Of a DNA stretch of 64,000 bases, positions 10,514 to 18,598 are shown one piece after another. Each line of letters begins with the position of its first letter. Position 1 is the stretch's first letter. The stretch comes from Brucella tritici (GTDB lineage: Bacteria; Pseudomonadota; Alphaproteobacteria; Rhizobiales; Rhizobiaceae). Position numbers and translations under genes: made by a program. The DNA is taken from NCBI RefSeq assembly GCF_902825325.1, contig NZ_CADEAR010000002.1:310001-374000 (forward strand), in the 5' to 3' direction. The notes beneath the pieces are model-generated. The model saw only the letters and a program-made list of their open reading frames with translations. It made no database searches and had not been told where the DNA came from.

Positions 10514-12145
10514 ATGGATTACGATTATATCATCGTTGGCGGCGGTCCTGCCGGTTGCGTTCTCGCCAATCGTCTGAGCGAAGATGCATCGATAAAAGTG
10601 CTGTTGCTGGAGGCAGGTGGCAGCGACTGGAACCCGCTGTTTCACATGCCTGCCGGGTTTGCAAAGATGACCAAGGGCGTAGCGAGCTGGGGCTGGGAAA
10701 CCGTTCCGCAGAAGCACCTCAAAAACCGTGTGCTGCGCTATACGCAGGCGAAAGTCATTGGCGGCGGCTCCAGCATCAATGCGCAGATTTATACACGCGG
10801 CAATGCAGCCGATTATGATCTATGGGCTGGCGACGACGGCTGCACCGGCTGGGACTATCGCCATGTGTTGCCCTATTTCAAACGGGCCGAAGACAATCAG
10901 CGCTTCAATGATGATTTTCATTCCTATGGCGGGCCGCTTGGCGTTTCGATGCCTTCTGCGCCGTTGCCGATCTGCGACGCCTATATTCGCGCGGGTCAAG
11001 AACTCGGTATTCCGTATAATCCGGATTTCAACGGTCGCGAACAGGCAGGTGTTGGCTTTTATCAGCTTACCCAACGCAACCAACGCCGCTCGTCCGCATC
11101 ACTCGCCTATCTCGCGACGATCAGGGATCGCCAGAACCTGACGATCCGCATCAATGCGCCAGCGCGCAACATCGAGCTGGAAAAGACCCTAGTTACCGGC
11201 GTAACACTGATGAGCGGCGAAGTCTTGCGGGCAAACCGCGAAGTGATTGTTTCATCCGGCGCCATCGGTTCGCCGAAACTTCTGCTGCAATCGGGTATCG
11301 GCCCGGCCGATCATCTTAAGGAAACTGGCGTGAGTGTGAAGCATGATCTGCCGGGTGTGGGTGAGAACATGCAGGATCACCTTGATCTGTTTGTCATTGC
11401 CGAGTGCACGGGCGATCACACCTATGATGGCATCGCAAAGCTCCACCGCACGCTTGGCGCGGGCCTGCAATATATCTTTCTGCGCTCTGGTCCGGTGGCG
11501 TCCAGCCTCTTTGAAACCGGCGGCTTCTGGTATGCTGATCCGGATGCCCGCTCGCCGGATATCCAGTTCCATCTGGGGCTTGGTTCGGGCATTGAAGCTG
11601 GCGTCGAGAAGCTCAAGAATGCAGGCGTGACGCTCAATTCCGCCTATTTGCATCCGCGTTCGCGCGGGACGGTGCGGCTTGCTTCCAATGATCCGTCAAC
11701 AGCCCCCCTGATCGATCCCAATTACTGGAGCGATCCGCATGATCGCAAAATGTCGCTCGAAGGCCTGAAGATCGCGCGCGAAATCATGCAGCAGGACGCA
11801 TTGAAGCCCTATGTCATGGCCGAGCGCCTGCCAGGCTCGAAGGTCATCAGTGACGATGATCTGTTCGATTATGCCTGCGCCAATGCCAAGACCGATCATC
11901 ATCCGGTCGGCACCTGCAAGATGGGAACCGATGCGATGGCCGTTGTCGATCTCGATCTGAAAGTGCGCGGTCTTGAAGGCCTGCGGGTTTGCGACAGCTC
12001 GATCATGCCGCGCGTTCCATCCTGCAACACCAATGCGCCGACCATCATGATCGGCGAAAAGGGTGCGGATATTATTCGCGGCTTCGATCCGCTACCGCCA
12101 GTTCTGTTTTCATGGGAGAGAAACAACAAATATCGTCCCGCCTGA
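10514..12145 (+). CDS. GMC family oxidoreductase (second; choline dehydrogenase-like)
   Basis: The ATG at 10514 follows TAGGAA (10501-10506) and gives 543 residues beginning directly with the FAD motif IIVGGGPAGCVLANRL and LLLEAGG. The C-terminal catalytic signature is DHHPVGTCKMG with Asn in SCNTNAPTIMIGE. It belongs to the choline/alcohol dehydrogenase branch of GMC enzymes. It is the last gene of the LacI-headed operon and is followed by a strong hairpin. Having two distinct GMC enzymes suggests two alcohol oxidations, or two substrates, in the pathway. Confidence 0.9.
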   Translation: MDYDYIIVGGGPAGCVLANRLSEDASIKVLLLEAGGSDWNPLFHMPAGFAKMTKGVASWGWETVPQKHLKNRVLRYTQAKVIGGGSSINAQIYTRGNAADYDLWAGDDGCTGWDYRHVLPYFKRAEDNQRFNDDFHSYGGPLGVSMPSAPLPICDAYIRAGQELGIPYNPDFNGREQAGVGFYQLTQRNQRRSSASLAYLATIRDRQNLTIRINAPARNIELEKTLVTGVTLMSGEVLRANREVIVSSGAIGSPKLLLQSGIGPADHLKETGVSVKHDLPGVGENMQDHLDLFVIAECTGDHTYDGIAKLHRTLGAGLQYIFLRSGPVASSLFETGGFWYADPDARSPDIQFHLGLGSGIEAGVEKLKNAGVTLNSAYLHPRSRGTVRLASNDPSTAPLIDPNYWSDPHDRKMSLEGLKIAREIMQQDALKPYVMAERLPGSKVISDDDLFDYACANAKTDHHPVGTCKMGTDAMAVVDLDLKVRGLEGLRVCDSSIMPRVPSCNTNAPTIMIGEKGADIIRGFDPLPPVLFSWERNNKYRPA

Positions 12146-12147
12146 CG

Positions 12148-12179
12148 AACAACTTCGCCGGAAATCCGGCGAAGTTGTT
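12148..12179 (+). terminator. Hairpin at the end of the catabolic operon
   Basis: Arms 12148-12161 and 12166-12179 are perfectly complementary (14 pairs, loop of four). It begins two bases after the stop codon. No T-run follows, so it may act as a 3' stabilising hairpin or a weak terminator between convergent genes. Confidence 0.6.
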
Positions 12180-12196
12180 GCGCTCCTGTGACGGCT

Positions 12197-12589
12197 TCAC
12201 TTGCAGTCTTTTGATGCTTTCACAATTCGTGCGTCGTAGACAGATTTGTCTGATGTAGCGAAGGCGACAAAGCCCTTCACCTGCTCTCCCGGTTTCAGTA
12301 TGCCGGATGCCAGCTTTTCATCGATCGTATCAGTGTTGAAGGTTTTCTCCGTATCACCATGGGCGATGAAGCAAACATCGTCGAGATTGATGTCAGCTTC
12401 CCCCGTATTGGCAACGGCAATGTGAAAGGTCTGGCTGAAGAAGACCTTTTCGCCGTTCGTCGTCGCAGATTGCGTGGTCGGAGTCGCGATGATCATAACA
12501 TCATTGGATGCTGTCTGAGCATAGCTTGTTTGCGTCAGTCCAAAAGAAGAAAAAATAACGGCGAGTGCCACGCAATAATTTGCTTTCAA
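12197..12589 (-). CDS. DUF4354-like secreted protein
   Basis: The TTG at 12589 is chosen because GGAG lies seven bases upstream and the product then opens with a typical signal peptide (MKANY, a hydrophobic stretch, cleavage near SYA). A longer reading from an ATG at 12625 adds an atypical AT-rich extension. The mature part has two cysteines (DDVCF and the C-terminal KDCK), a likely disulfide, and resembles the DUF4354 family best known in enterobacteria. No function is known. It ends convergent to the GMC operon. The upstream region (12600-12690) is strikingly AT-rich, hinting at recent acquisition. Confidence 0.65.
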   Translation of the reverse strand: MKANYCVALAVIFSSFGLTQTSYAQTASNDVMIIATPTTQSATTNGEKVFFSQTFHIAVANTGEADINLDDVCFIAHGDTEKTFNTDTIDEKLASGILKPGEQVKGFVAFATSDKSVYDARIVKASKDCK

Positions 12590-12689
12590 AATATATCTCC
12601 ATAAAATATAAATGACAATATTCATTATTTTGAATTATGTGTTCTATTGATGGCGAAATATAAGTATTATTTTGAATTTGTTGCTACTA

Positions 12690-13121
12690 TTATTTTAGCG
12701 CTTTATAATATAAATAACCAACAATATCAGAACTTTTCCTTTCAGGATGATCGGCGGGATGATTGATTCCGTCAGTCACTTCAACGACCGCAAAATCGAA
12801 TGGTGATACGCCCTCCAGACAAGCGGCATTCACGCCGAACTGGCGCGGATTGGAACGGCGCTGGTGGAAGGTGTAAATCCCGCATTTCGAGCAGAAATAA
12901 TGTTTCGCTGTACCGGTATTGAACTGGTAGAGCGTCAGCGCATCTTTCCCTTCAAACACGTCCAGCTCGTCCAGTTCTGCGGAAACAGCGACAGCCCCGC
13001 GCATCCGGCAATAGGAGCACGTGCAGCGCCGTGCTGTATGCAGGCCATTGGATAGTTTGACGCGAAAACGCACGGTCCCGCAGTGACACGCGCCATTGGC
13101 TTCCTTGATGTCAGGATTCAT
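12690..13121 (-). CDS. GFA family protein (glutathione-dependent formaldehyde-activating enzyme-like)
   Basis: A 143-residue protein with the zinc-binding cysteines of the GFA fold: CHCGTVRF near residue 12, CTCSYC near 33 and CSKCGIYTFH near 77. Family members bind zinc, and one was described as joining glutathione and formaldehyde, though most are uncharacterised. It is divergent from the SDR gene at 13333; the 211-base gap between them holds a near-perfect 25-base palindrome, so the two may be co-regulated. Confidence 0.85.
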   Translation of the reverse strand: MNPDIKEANGACHCGTVRFRVKLSNGLHTARRCTCSYCRMRGAVAVSAELDELDVFEGKDALTLYQFNTGTAKHYFCSKCGIYTFHQRRSNPRQFGVNAACLEGVSPFDFAVVEVTDGINHPADHPERKSSDIVGYLYYKALK

Positions 13122-13182
13122 TTTCTCTCCTCGTACTAAATATTTGTTTTGACGCGCATCTTTTCTGATCGAAGCAGGATTA

Positions 13183-13207
13183 GAAATCAGTCCAGTGGAC
13201 TAATTTC
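13183..13207. promoter_or_regulatory. 25-base inverted repeat between divergent GFA and SDR genes
   Basis: Arms gaaatcagtcca (13183-13194) and tggactaatttc (13196-13207) match in 11 of 12 pairs around one central base. Size and symmetry resemble TetR-family operators. The regulator is not encoded nearby. Confidence 0.5.
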
Positions 13208-13332
13208 GCTGCGTAGGCGTTTCACACTTTTCGGGACGCACTCATACGGAAGGTATTTTGTTTTTTGCCGGTTTACCATCGCTGAAAACCGATTAAATTC
13301 GTGACCGGGAATACTTCCGGGAGGGATTTGGC

Positions 13333-14097
13333 ATGGGTGAATTTGCAGTCGTCACGGGTGGGAGCACAGGCATCGGAAGGCACCTTGTTTCTGCTTTTGC
13401 CGAAGCGGGCTACACGGTGGCCTTCAGCTACAAGCACGATGACGAAGCTGCACAATCGCTCGTGGAAGCCATTGAGGAGGCGGGCGGTCAGGCGCTGGGG
13501 CTTGGCTGCGATGTCGGAAGGCGCGTCGAGGTCGAAGCCTTCTTCGATGAGGTCTGTGACTGGTTCGGTGATGCGCCCGACGTGCTGGTCAACAATGCAG
13601 GCATCCAGACCTGGGCACCCTTGCTGGAGCTTTCCGAGGATGGCTGGGACGACGTCATCCGCACCAATCTGAAAGGCTGTTTCCTCAACACGCAGGCTGC
13701 CGCAAAGCGCATGGTGGAGGCAGACAAGGGCGGTGCCATCGTCAATATCGGATCAGGCTGCAACAAGCTCGCCTTTCCGAAACTGGTTTCCTACACGGCG
13801 TCGAAGGGCGGGATAGAGCAGTTCACCAAGGCTTCGGCGGTGGAGCTCGGACCGCACGGCATCCGGGTGAATTGTGTGGCCCCCGGCGCGATCCTCAATG
13901 AACGCACAGCAGAAGAGCAGCCCGATTATGCGGGCACCTGGGCGCGCATCACGCCGCTGCGCAGGGTGGGCACGGCTGAGGATATTTCCGGCCCGGTCCT
14001 GTTCTTTGCGTCCGATGCGGCGCGTTTTGTCACCGGCCAGACGATCTGGGTCGATGGCGGTGTCTTCTCGCAGGCCAACTGGCCTTATGAGGGGTAG
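13333..14097 (+). CDS. SDR family NAD(P)-dependent oxidoreductase
   Basis: A 254-residue classical short-chain dehydrogenase with TGGSTGIG, NNAG, a serine in VNIGSGCNK, YTASK as the catalytic Tyr/Lys pair, and a C-terminal TGQTIWVDGG. The start follows GGGAGG at the usual distance. The substrate cannot be predicted; glucose 1-dehydrogenase-like and ketoacyl-reductase-like labels are common for this group. It stands alone on the plus strand. Confidence 0.88.
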   Translation: MGEFAVVTGGSTGIGRHLVSAFAEAGYTVAFSYKHDDEAAQSLVEAIEEAGGQALGLGCDVGRRVEVEAFFDEVCDWFGDAPDVLVNNAGIQTWAPLLELSEDGWDDVIRTNLKGCFLNTQAAAKRMVEADKGGAIVNIGSGCNKLAFPKLVSYTASKGGIEQFTKASAVELGPHGIRVNCVAPGAILNERTAEEQPDYAGTWARITPLRRVGTAEDISGPVLFFASDAARFVTGQTIWVDGGVFSQANWPYEG

Positions 14098-14138
14098 TGG
14101 TGGTGATGGTTCCAGATCGTGACGGGCGTATAGACAGC

Positions 14139-14330
14139 TCAGACAAACAGGAAGAACCACCAGACCGGCGATGATAAAAACAGAGCCACAATTGTCCAGG
14201 TTGCCCGCCATGCCGTGCTTTTGGTGGCCAAAAAGCCTGTCGCAACGATAGCTGCGGCACCGAGGATCGTTATCGGCCAATAGATCACCAGCAAGGCAAT
14301 TATGATTTGCCACCAAGTCAATGAAATCAT
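14139..14330 (-). CDS. Small membrane protein, unknown
   Basis: 63 residues with two hydrophobic segments (about 8-35 and 43-62) and little soluble sequence. AAGGAG sits six bases before the ATG, which supports a real gene despite its size. No family is recognised. It is convergent with the SDR gene and close to tRNA-Arg. Confidence 0.55.
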   Translation of the reverse strand: MISLTWWQIIIALLVIYWPITILGAAAIVATGFLATKSTAWRATWTIVALFLSSPVWWFFLFV

Positions 14331-14414
14331 GGCGCTCCTTAGAATGACCGATTTGAAGAAGCAAGGCAGTTAGCCTTGTTTTGGGAATCGGGTTGGCTCA
14401 CAAGCTAATTTCGG

Positions 14415-14491
14415 TGGTGATCCCGACTGGATTCGAACCAGTGGCCTACAGATTAGGAATCTGTCGCTCTATCCTACTGAGCTACGGGACC
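14415..14491 (-). tRNA. tRNA-Arg (anticodon CCT)
   Basis: The minus strand folds as a cloverleaf. The acceptor strand GGTCCCG pairs with CGGGATC (one G-T pair), the anticodon loop is TTCCTAA between ACAGA and TCTGT, and the T-loop is GGTTCGAATCC. The CCA end is encoded (14415-14417). 77 bases including CCA. It decodes AGG. Confidence 0.95.
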
Positions 14492-14605
14492 GACCGATAA
14501 GCATTCACCGGTGATTCCGGCATTGCGAATGCTTTCAGACACATACTGTTTTTCATGCCGATCGCCAACCCCGCAAAAAGCGGGGCAGGCGGATTTATTC
14601 AGGCA

Positions 14606-15769
14606 TCAGACGGCGAGCGCCGTTTCCGCTACCGCCACAAAGTAGCTGACCCCATAGGGAATGGCATCGTCGTTGAAGTCATAGGCTGGGTGGTGAAGGC
14701 CGGGCGTGTCGCCATTGCCGAGGAAGATATAGGCGCCGGGGCGCGCTTCCAGCATGTAGGAAAAATCTTCCGCTGCCATCATCGGCTCGACGTTCTCGTC
14801 CACCTTGCCTTCGCCCGCCACTGCGCTGGCGATACGGGCGGCAAACTCCGTCTGTGCATCATGGTTGTAGGTGACCGGATAATTGTTCTTGTAGCGCACG
14901 GTGATTTCCGCGCCGGTGGCGGCTGCTATACCGGCGGCAGCTTCACGGATACGGCGTTCGGCAAAGGCGCGGGTTTCCTTCTTCAAGGTGCGCACCGTGC
15001 CCGACAGCGTCGCCTTTTCCGGGATCACATTATAAGCCTCGCCCGCAATGAACTTCGTCACCGAGATCACAAGCGAATCGAGCGGATCGGCATTGCGCGA
15101 CACGATGCCCTGAAGGGCAATCATCAGCTGGGAACCGGCCAGGATCGGATCGATGGTACGATGCGGCTGCGCTGCGTGGCCGCCGCGCCCGGTAATGAAA
15201 AGGTCGAATTCATCGGTTGCGGCCATGATCGGGCCTTTTCGCATCGCGAATTGGCCGACCGGCAGGCCCGGCATGTTGTGGACGCCATAGACTTCCGAAA
15301 TGTTGAAACGGTCCATCACGCCGTCCTCGACCATGGCGAGGCCACCGGCGCCACCTTCTTCCGCAGGCTGGAACAGAAGCGCGACCGAACCGCGGAAATT
15401 GCGGGTCTCTGCGAGATATTGCGCTGCGCCGAGCAGCATGGATGTGTGACCGTCATGGCCGCAGGAATGCGCCTTGCCGGGATTTTGCGAGGCCCATTCG
15501 ACGCCGCTGGTTTCAGTGATCGGCAGGGCGTCCATGTCGGCGCGCAGGCCGATGGCCGGGCCATCGCCGTGACGTCCCTTGATGATGCCGACGACGCCGG
15601 TGCGCCCGACGCCTGTTTCCACGAGATCACAACCGAAGGATTTCAGCTTGTCTTCGACAAATTTTGCAGTTTCGTGCACGTCATAGAGAAGTTCAGGATT
15701 CTGGTGCAGTTTTCGTCGCCATGCGGCAATTTCCGCTTGCGTTTCAACGGCACGATTCAACACTGGCAT
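14606..15769 (-). CDS. M20 family amidohydrolase (hippurate hydrolase-like)
   Basis: Starting at 15769 the protein has 387 residues, the usual length of this family in Brucellaceae. Longer starts at 15796 and 15865 add an unlikely leader. M20 metal ligands are visible in SCGHDGHTSML and in the QPAEEGGAG and HNMPGLPVG segments. Members hydrolyse N-acyl amino acids such as hippurate or N-acetyl amino acids with a di-metal centre. It is monocistronic. The true acyl substrate is not predictable. Confidence 0.87.
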   Translation of the reverse strand: MPVLNRAVETQAEIAAWRRKLHQNPELLYDVHETAKFVEDKLKSFGCDLVETGVGRTGVVGIIKGRHGDGPAIGLRADMDALPITETSGVEWASQNPGKAHSCGHDGHTSMLLGAAQYLAETRNFRGSVALLFQPAEEGGAGGLAMVEDGVMDRFNISEVYGVHNMPGLPVGQFAMRKGPIMAATDEFDLFITGRGGHAAQPHRTIDPILAGSQLMIALQGIVSRNADPLDSLVISVTKFIAGEAYNVIPEKATLSGTVRTLKKETRAFAERRIREAAAGIAAATGAEITVRYKNNYPVTYNHDAQTEFAARIASAVAGEGKVDENVEPMMAAEDFSYMLEARPGAYIFLGNGDTPGLHHPAYDFNDDAIPYGVSYFVAVAETALAV

Positions 15770-15900
15770 TTTCTGAGGGCTCCCCGGATTGGGCATGATT
15801 TGAAGAAAACAGGATATGACGTTTCGGTGAAAGCGGGCAATCCCTGTTTGCCTTTTCATCGCCACATGGCATAGATAAAGAAAGCGTTAATCTCCCATCA

Positions 15901-16008
15901 GAGCGGTTCCGGTTGATACAGAGTCACTGGAACGGCTCTACCTCTATGTTTTTATGCATTATCCGACGCAAAACCGCTTCGCATTTTTGCTGGAAATGCT
16001 CTAGAGCG
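15901..16008. repeat. Dispersed Rhizobiales-type repeat upstream of the carboxypeptidase
   Basis: Two parts are visible. The first is an inverted pair around gagcggttcc and ggaacggctc. The second is an element running from gcattatccgacgcaaaacc to ttttgctggaaatgctct. The layout (gcat, then aaaaccg, then a ctttt-like core, then atgc) matches the other copies in this window. Confidence 0.6.
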
Positions 16009-16056
16009 CAATTCGAACCCGCAGAAGTTGCAGGCTATTTCGATTGGAACTACGGA

Positions 16057-17172
16057 ATGATGTCGAAATCATTGAAAATCTGGTTTGTCGCTGCTGGCAT
16101 GTCCGCTACCGCGCTGGCGTCAGCTGCGGCTAATCCCTCGATTGCAGTGGATGTCGCAACCGGCAAGGTCTACCAGCAGCAGGAAGCTTTTCAGCGCTGG
16201 TATCCCGCTTCCCTGACCAAGATGATGACGGCCTATGTGGCATTCCGTGCGCTTCAGTCAGGCCAGATGACGCTGGATTCTCCGGTACGCATGACGGTTA
16301 ACGCCGCCAAGGAACCGCCGAGCAAGATGGGCTACAAGCCGGGATCTGTCATGACGCTCGATACGGCGTTGAAGATCATGCTGGTGAAGTCGGCCAATGA
16401 CGTTGCCGTTGCCGTTGCCGAAGCCGTGGGCGGAACGGAATCCGGTTTCGTGCAGCGCATGAACGAGGAAGCGCAGCGTATCGGCATGGTCGGCTCGCAT
16501 TTTGCCAATCCGAACGGCCTGCACAACCCCAACAACTACACGACGGCGCGCGACCTCGCGGTTCTGGCCGTGCAGCTTCGCCGCGAATTCCCGCAATATG
16601 CGCATTATTTCGCGACTGAGGCGATCGATCCGGGCGCAGGCAAGAAGGTTCAGGCCAATTACAACATCCTGCTCGGTCGCTATGACGGTGCGGATGGGAT
16701 GAAGACCGGTTTCGTCTGCGCATCCGGCTTCAACCTTGCAAGTTCGGCCACGCGCAATGGCCGAACTGTGCTGGCAATCATTCTCGGTGCTGACCGGCAG
16801 GAAGCGCGTGCGGTTCAGGCTGCACAGCTAATGACCGATGCGTTCCGCGCAAGTGCCGGTGGTGGCGCGACGCTGGCGACCTTGCGTCCGGCGGCTGGCG
16901 GTAATCTCAATCAGGCCGTCGACATGCGCAAGGCGATCTGCAGCCAGCAGGCCATGGCCGATCGCTGGGACGGACGCGATGTCGAAGGCAAGCTGAAAAT
17001 CAATTCGCCCTATATCCATGCCATGGATCGCGACCCGGTTCCGGTTAGGGTTGGTTTGGTTTCCGAGCCGGGTCCGACGACCCGTCCGAGCCAGCTCGAC
17101 ATTTCGCAGATTCCGGTGCCGATGCCGCGCCCGCAGCGGGCAGCAGGCGTGAAGACAACGGCCATCAACTGA
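16057..17172 (+). CDS. D-alanyl-D-alanine carboxypeptidase (penicillin-binding protein, S11 family)
   Basis: The start at 16057 gives 371 residues with a signal peptide ending near ASAAA. The three active-site motifs of S11 peptidases are present: SLTK (Ser52), SAN (Ser112) and KTG (Lys216). The enzyme trims the terminal D-Ala from peptidoglycan pentapeptides in the periplasm. The C-terminal 100 residues are Pro/Arg-rich and lack an obvious amphipathic membrane anchor. The CobW-type GTPase begins one base after its stop codon, so the two are probably co-transcribed. Confidence 0.93.
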   Translation: MMSKSLKIWFVAAGMSATALASAAANPSIAVDVATGKVYQQQEAFQRWYPASLTKMMTAYVAFRALQSGQMTLDSPVRMTVNAAKEPPSKMGYKPGSVMTLDTALKIMLVKSANDVAVAVAEAVGGTESGFVQRMNEEAQRIGMVGSHFANPNGLHNPNNYTTARDLAVLAVQLRREFPQYAHYFATEAIDPGAGKKVQANYNILLGRYDGADGMKTGFVCASGFNLASSATRNGRTVLAIILGADRQEARAVQAAQLMTDAFRASAGGGATLATLRPAAGGNLNQAVDMRKAICSQQAMADRWDGRDVEGKLKINSPYIHAMDRDPVPVRVGLVSEPGPTTRPSQLDISQIPVPMPRPQRAAGVKTTAIN

Positions 17173-17173
17173 T

Positions 17174-18358
17174 ATGCGAAATCCCATTCCCGTTTCCGTG
17201 CTGACCGGCTTTCTCGGTTCAGGCAAGACGACGCTTCTCAACCGGCTTCTGAAAGATCCGGCGCTGAGCGATACGGCGGTCATCATCAATGAGTTCGGCG
17301 AAGTCGGCATCGATCACCTGCTGGTTGAGCAGGCGAGCGAAGGCGTGATCGAGCTTTCCGACGGCTGCCTGTGCTGCACGGTGCGCGGCGAACTGGTGGA
17401 TACGCTGGCAGATCTGATCGACCGCCTCCAGACCGGGCGCATCAAGACGCTGAAGCGCGTCATTATCGAAACCACCGGGCTTGCCGATCCGGCGCCGGTG
17501 CTGCATTCGATCATGGGGCATCCGGTGCTCATGCAGGCTTTCAGGCTCGATGGTGTTCTGGCGACAGTGGATGCCGTCAACGGCATGGCGACGCTCGACA
17601 ATCACGCGGAAGCCGTCAAGCAGGCCGCTATGGCCGACCGCATCGTGCTGACCAAAACCGATCTTCCGGAAGCGCAGGCCGGACTGGCGACACTCAAGGC
17701 GCGCCTCCATGCGCTCAATCCCGGTGCCGATATTCTGGAAGCTGGTGAAAAGCGCACCGGCTATGCGGCGCTTTTCGAATGCGGTCTTTATAATCCGGAA
17801 ACGAAATCGGCGGATGTGCAGCGCTGGCTCAAGGCGGAAGCCTATGAGGACGAGCATCATGACGACTCCCATGATGATCATTCACATCATGGGCATGACC
17901 ATGTCTGCGGGCCGGATTGCGATCACGACCATCATCACCACGATCACCATCATGGCCACGCGCATCATCATCACCATGACGATGCGATCCGGTCCTTTTC
18001 GCTTCGTCACGATGCGCCGATCCCGCTATCCACCTTCGACATGTTCCTCGATCTTCTGCGTTCGACGCATGGCGAGAAGCTGCTGCGGGTAAAGGGCATT
18101 GTGCAGATTGCCGAAGACCCGGATCGTCCGGTTGTCACTCATGGTGTGCAGAAGATTTTCCATCCGCCTGCGCGCCTGCCGCATTGGCCGCAGGATAAGC
18201 GCGAGACGCTTCTGGTGATGATCGTGAAGGATCTGCCAGAAACCTATGTGCGGGAGCTTTTCGATGCGTTTTTGGGACGCCCGGCGCTGGACAGGCCCGA
18301 CCGCGCCGCACTGACCGAAAACCCGCTGGCCATTCCTGGTTTCTCGCCGCGCAACTGA
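17174..18358 (+). CDS. CobW/COG0523 family GTPase with His-rich linker (probable metallochaperone)
   Basis: 394 residues. The P-loop is GFLGSGKTT (residues about 12-20), the metal-binding CLCC motif (GCLCCTVRGE) lies near residue 65, and a G-domain TKTD is seen. A histidine/aspartate-rich stretch (about residues 225-275, bases 17850-17980) separates the G domain from the C-terminal CobW domain. Such proteins bind zinc or cobalt and supply or insert metals with GTP. No cobalamin gene is adjacent, so zinc handling is the likelier role. It follows the D,D-carboxypeptidase gene directly. Confidence 0.9.
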   Translation: MRNPIPVSVLTGFLGSGKTTLLNRLLKDPALSDTAVIINEFGEVGIDHLLVEQASEGVIELSDGCLCCTVRGELVDTLADLIDRLQTGRIKTLKRVIIETTGLADPAPVLHSIMGHPVLMQAFRLDGVLATVDAVNGMATLDNHAEAVKQAAMADRIVLTKTDLPEAQAGLATLKARLHALNPGADILEAGEKRTGYAALFECGLYNPETKSADVQRWLKAEAYEDEHHDDSHDDHSHHGHDHVCGPDCDHDHHHHDHHHGHAHHHHHDDAIRSFSLRHDAPIPLSTFDMFLDLLRSTHGEKLLRVKGIVQIAEDPDRPVVTHGVQKIFHPPARLPHWPQDKRETLLVMIVKDLPETYVRELFDAFLGRPALDRPDRAALTENPLAIPGFSPRN

Positions 18359-18361
18359 TAC

Positions 18362-18598
18362 TCACTTCCTGCGAATAAGGAAGCGATGCAACGATCCTTG
18401 ACGCTCCTGCGCGACGAGGGCGTGGCCTTCCTGCGTGCAGAAATGCGGGACGTCGATGCCTGACAGCGGATCGGTCGTTTCCACCCAGAGCAGCGCTTCG
18501 CTCGGCATTTTTTCCAGACGATTGCGGGTTTTCAAAACCGGAAGGGGGCATTTAAGCCCCCTCAGATCATAGACAGGAATGTCATCCTGCAAAGTCAT
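18362..18598 (-). CDS. TusA family sulfur-carrier protein
   Basis: A 78-residue protein with the signature GLKCPLPVLKTRN, where Cys17 is the persulfide-carrying residue. The start at 18598 is preferred: the ATG overlaps the stop of the upstream L,D-transpeptidase gene as TGATG, whereas the longer ATG at 18622 has no ribosome site. It probably shuttles sulfur for tRNA thiolation or cofactor synthesis. It is translationally coupled to, but functionally unrelated to, its operon partner. Confidence 0.85.
   Translation of the reverse strand: MTLQDDIPVYDLRGLKCPLPVLKTRNRLEKMPSEALLWVETTDPLSGIDVPHFCTQEGHALVAQERQGSLHRFLIRRK

Noticed and set aside
14415-14491. tRNA-Arg as an integration site for a genomic island
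   Set aside because: No integrase gene next to it and no direct repeat of the tRNA 3' end seen in the window.
17850-17980. His-rich tract as a DNA tandem repeat or CRISPR-like array
   Set aside because: The repetition comes from CAT/CAC and GAC/GAT codons for His and Asp within an intact frame; there is no fixed repeat-spacer period.
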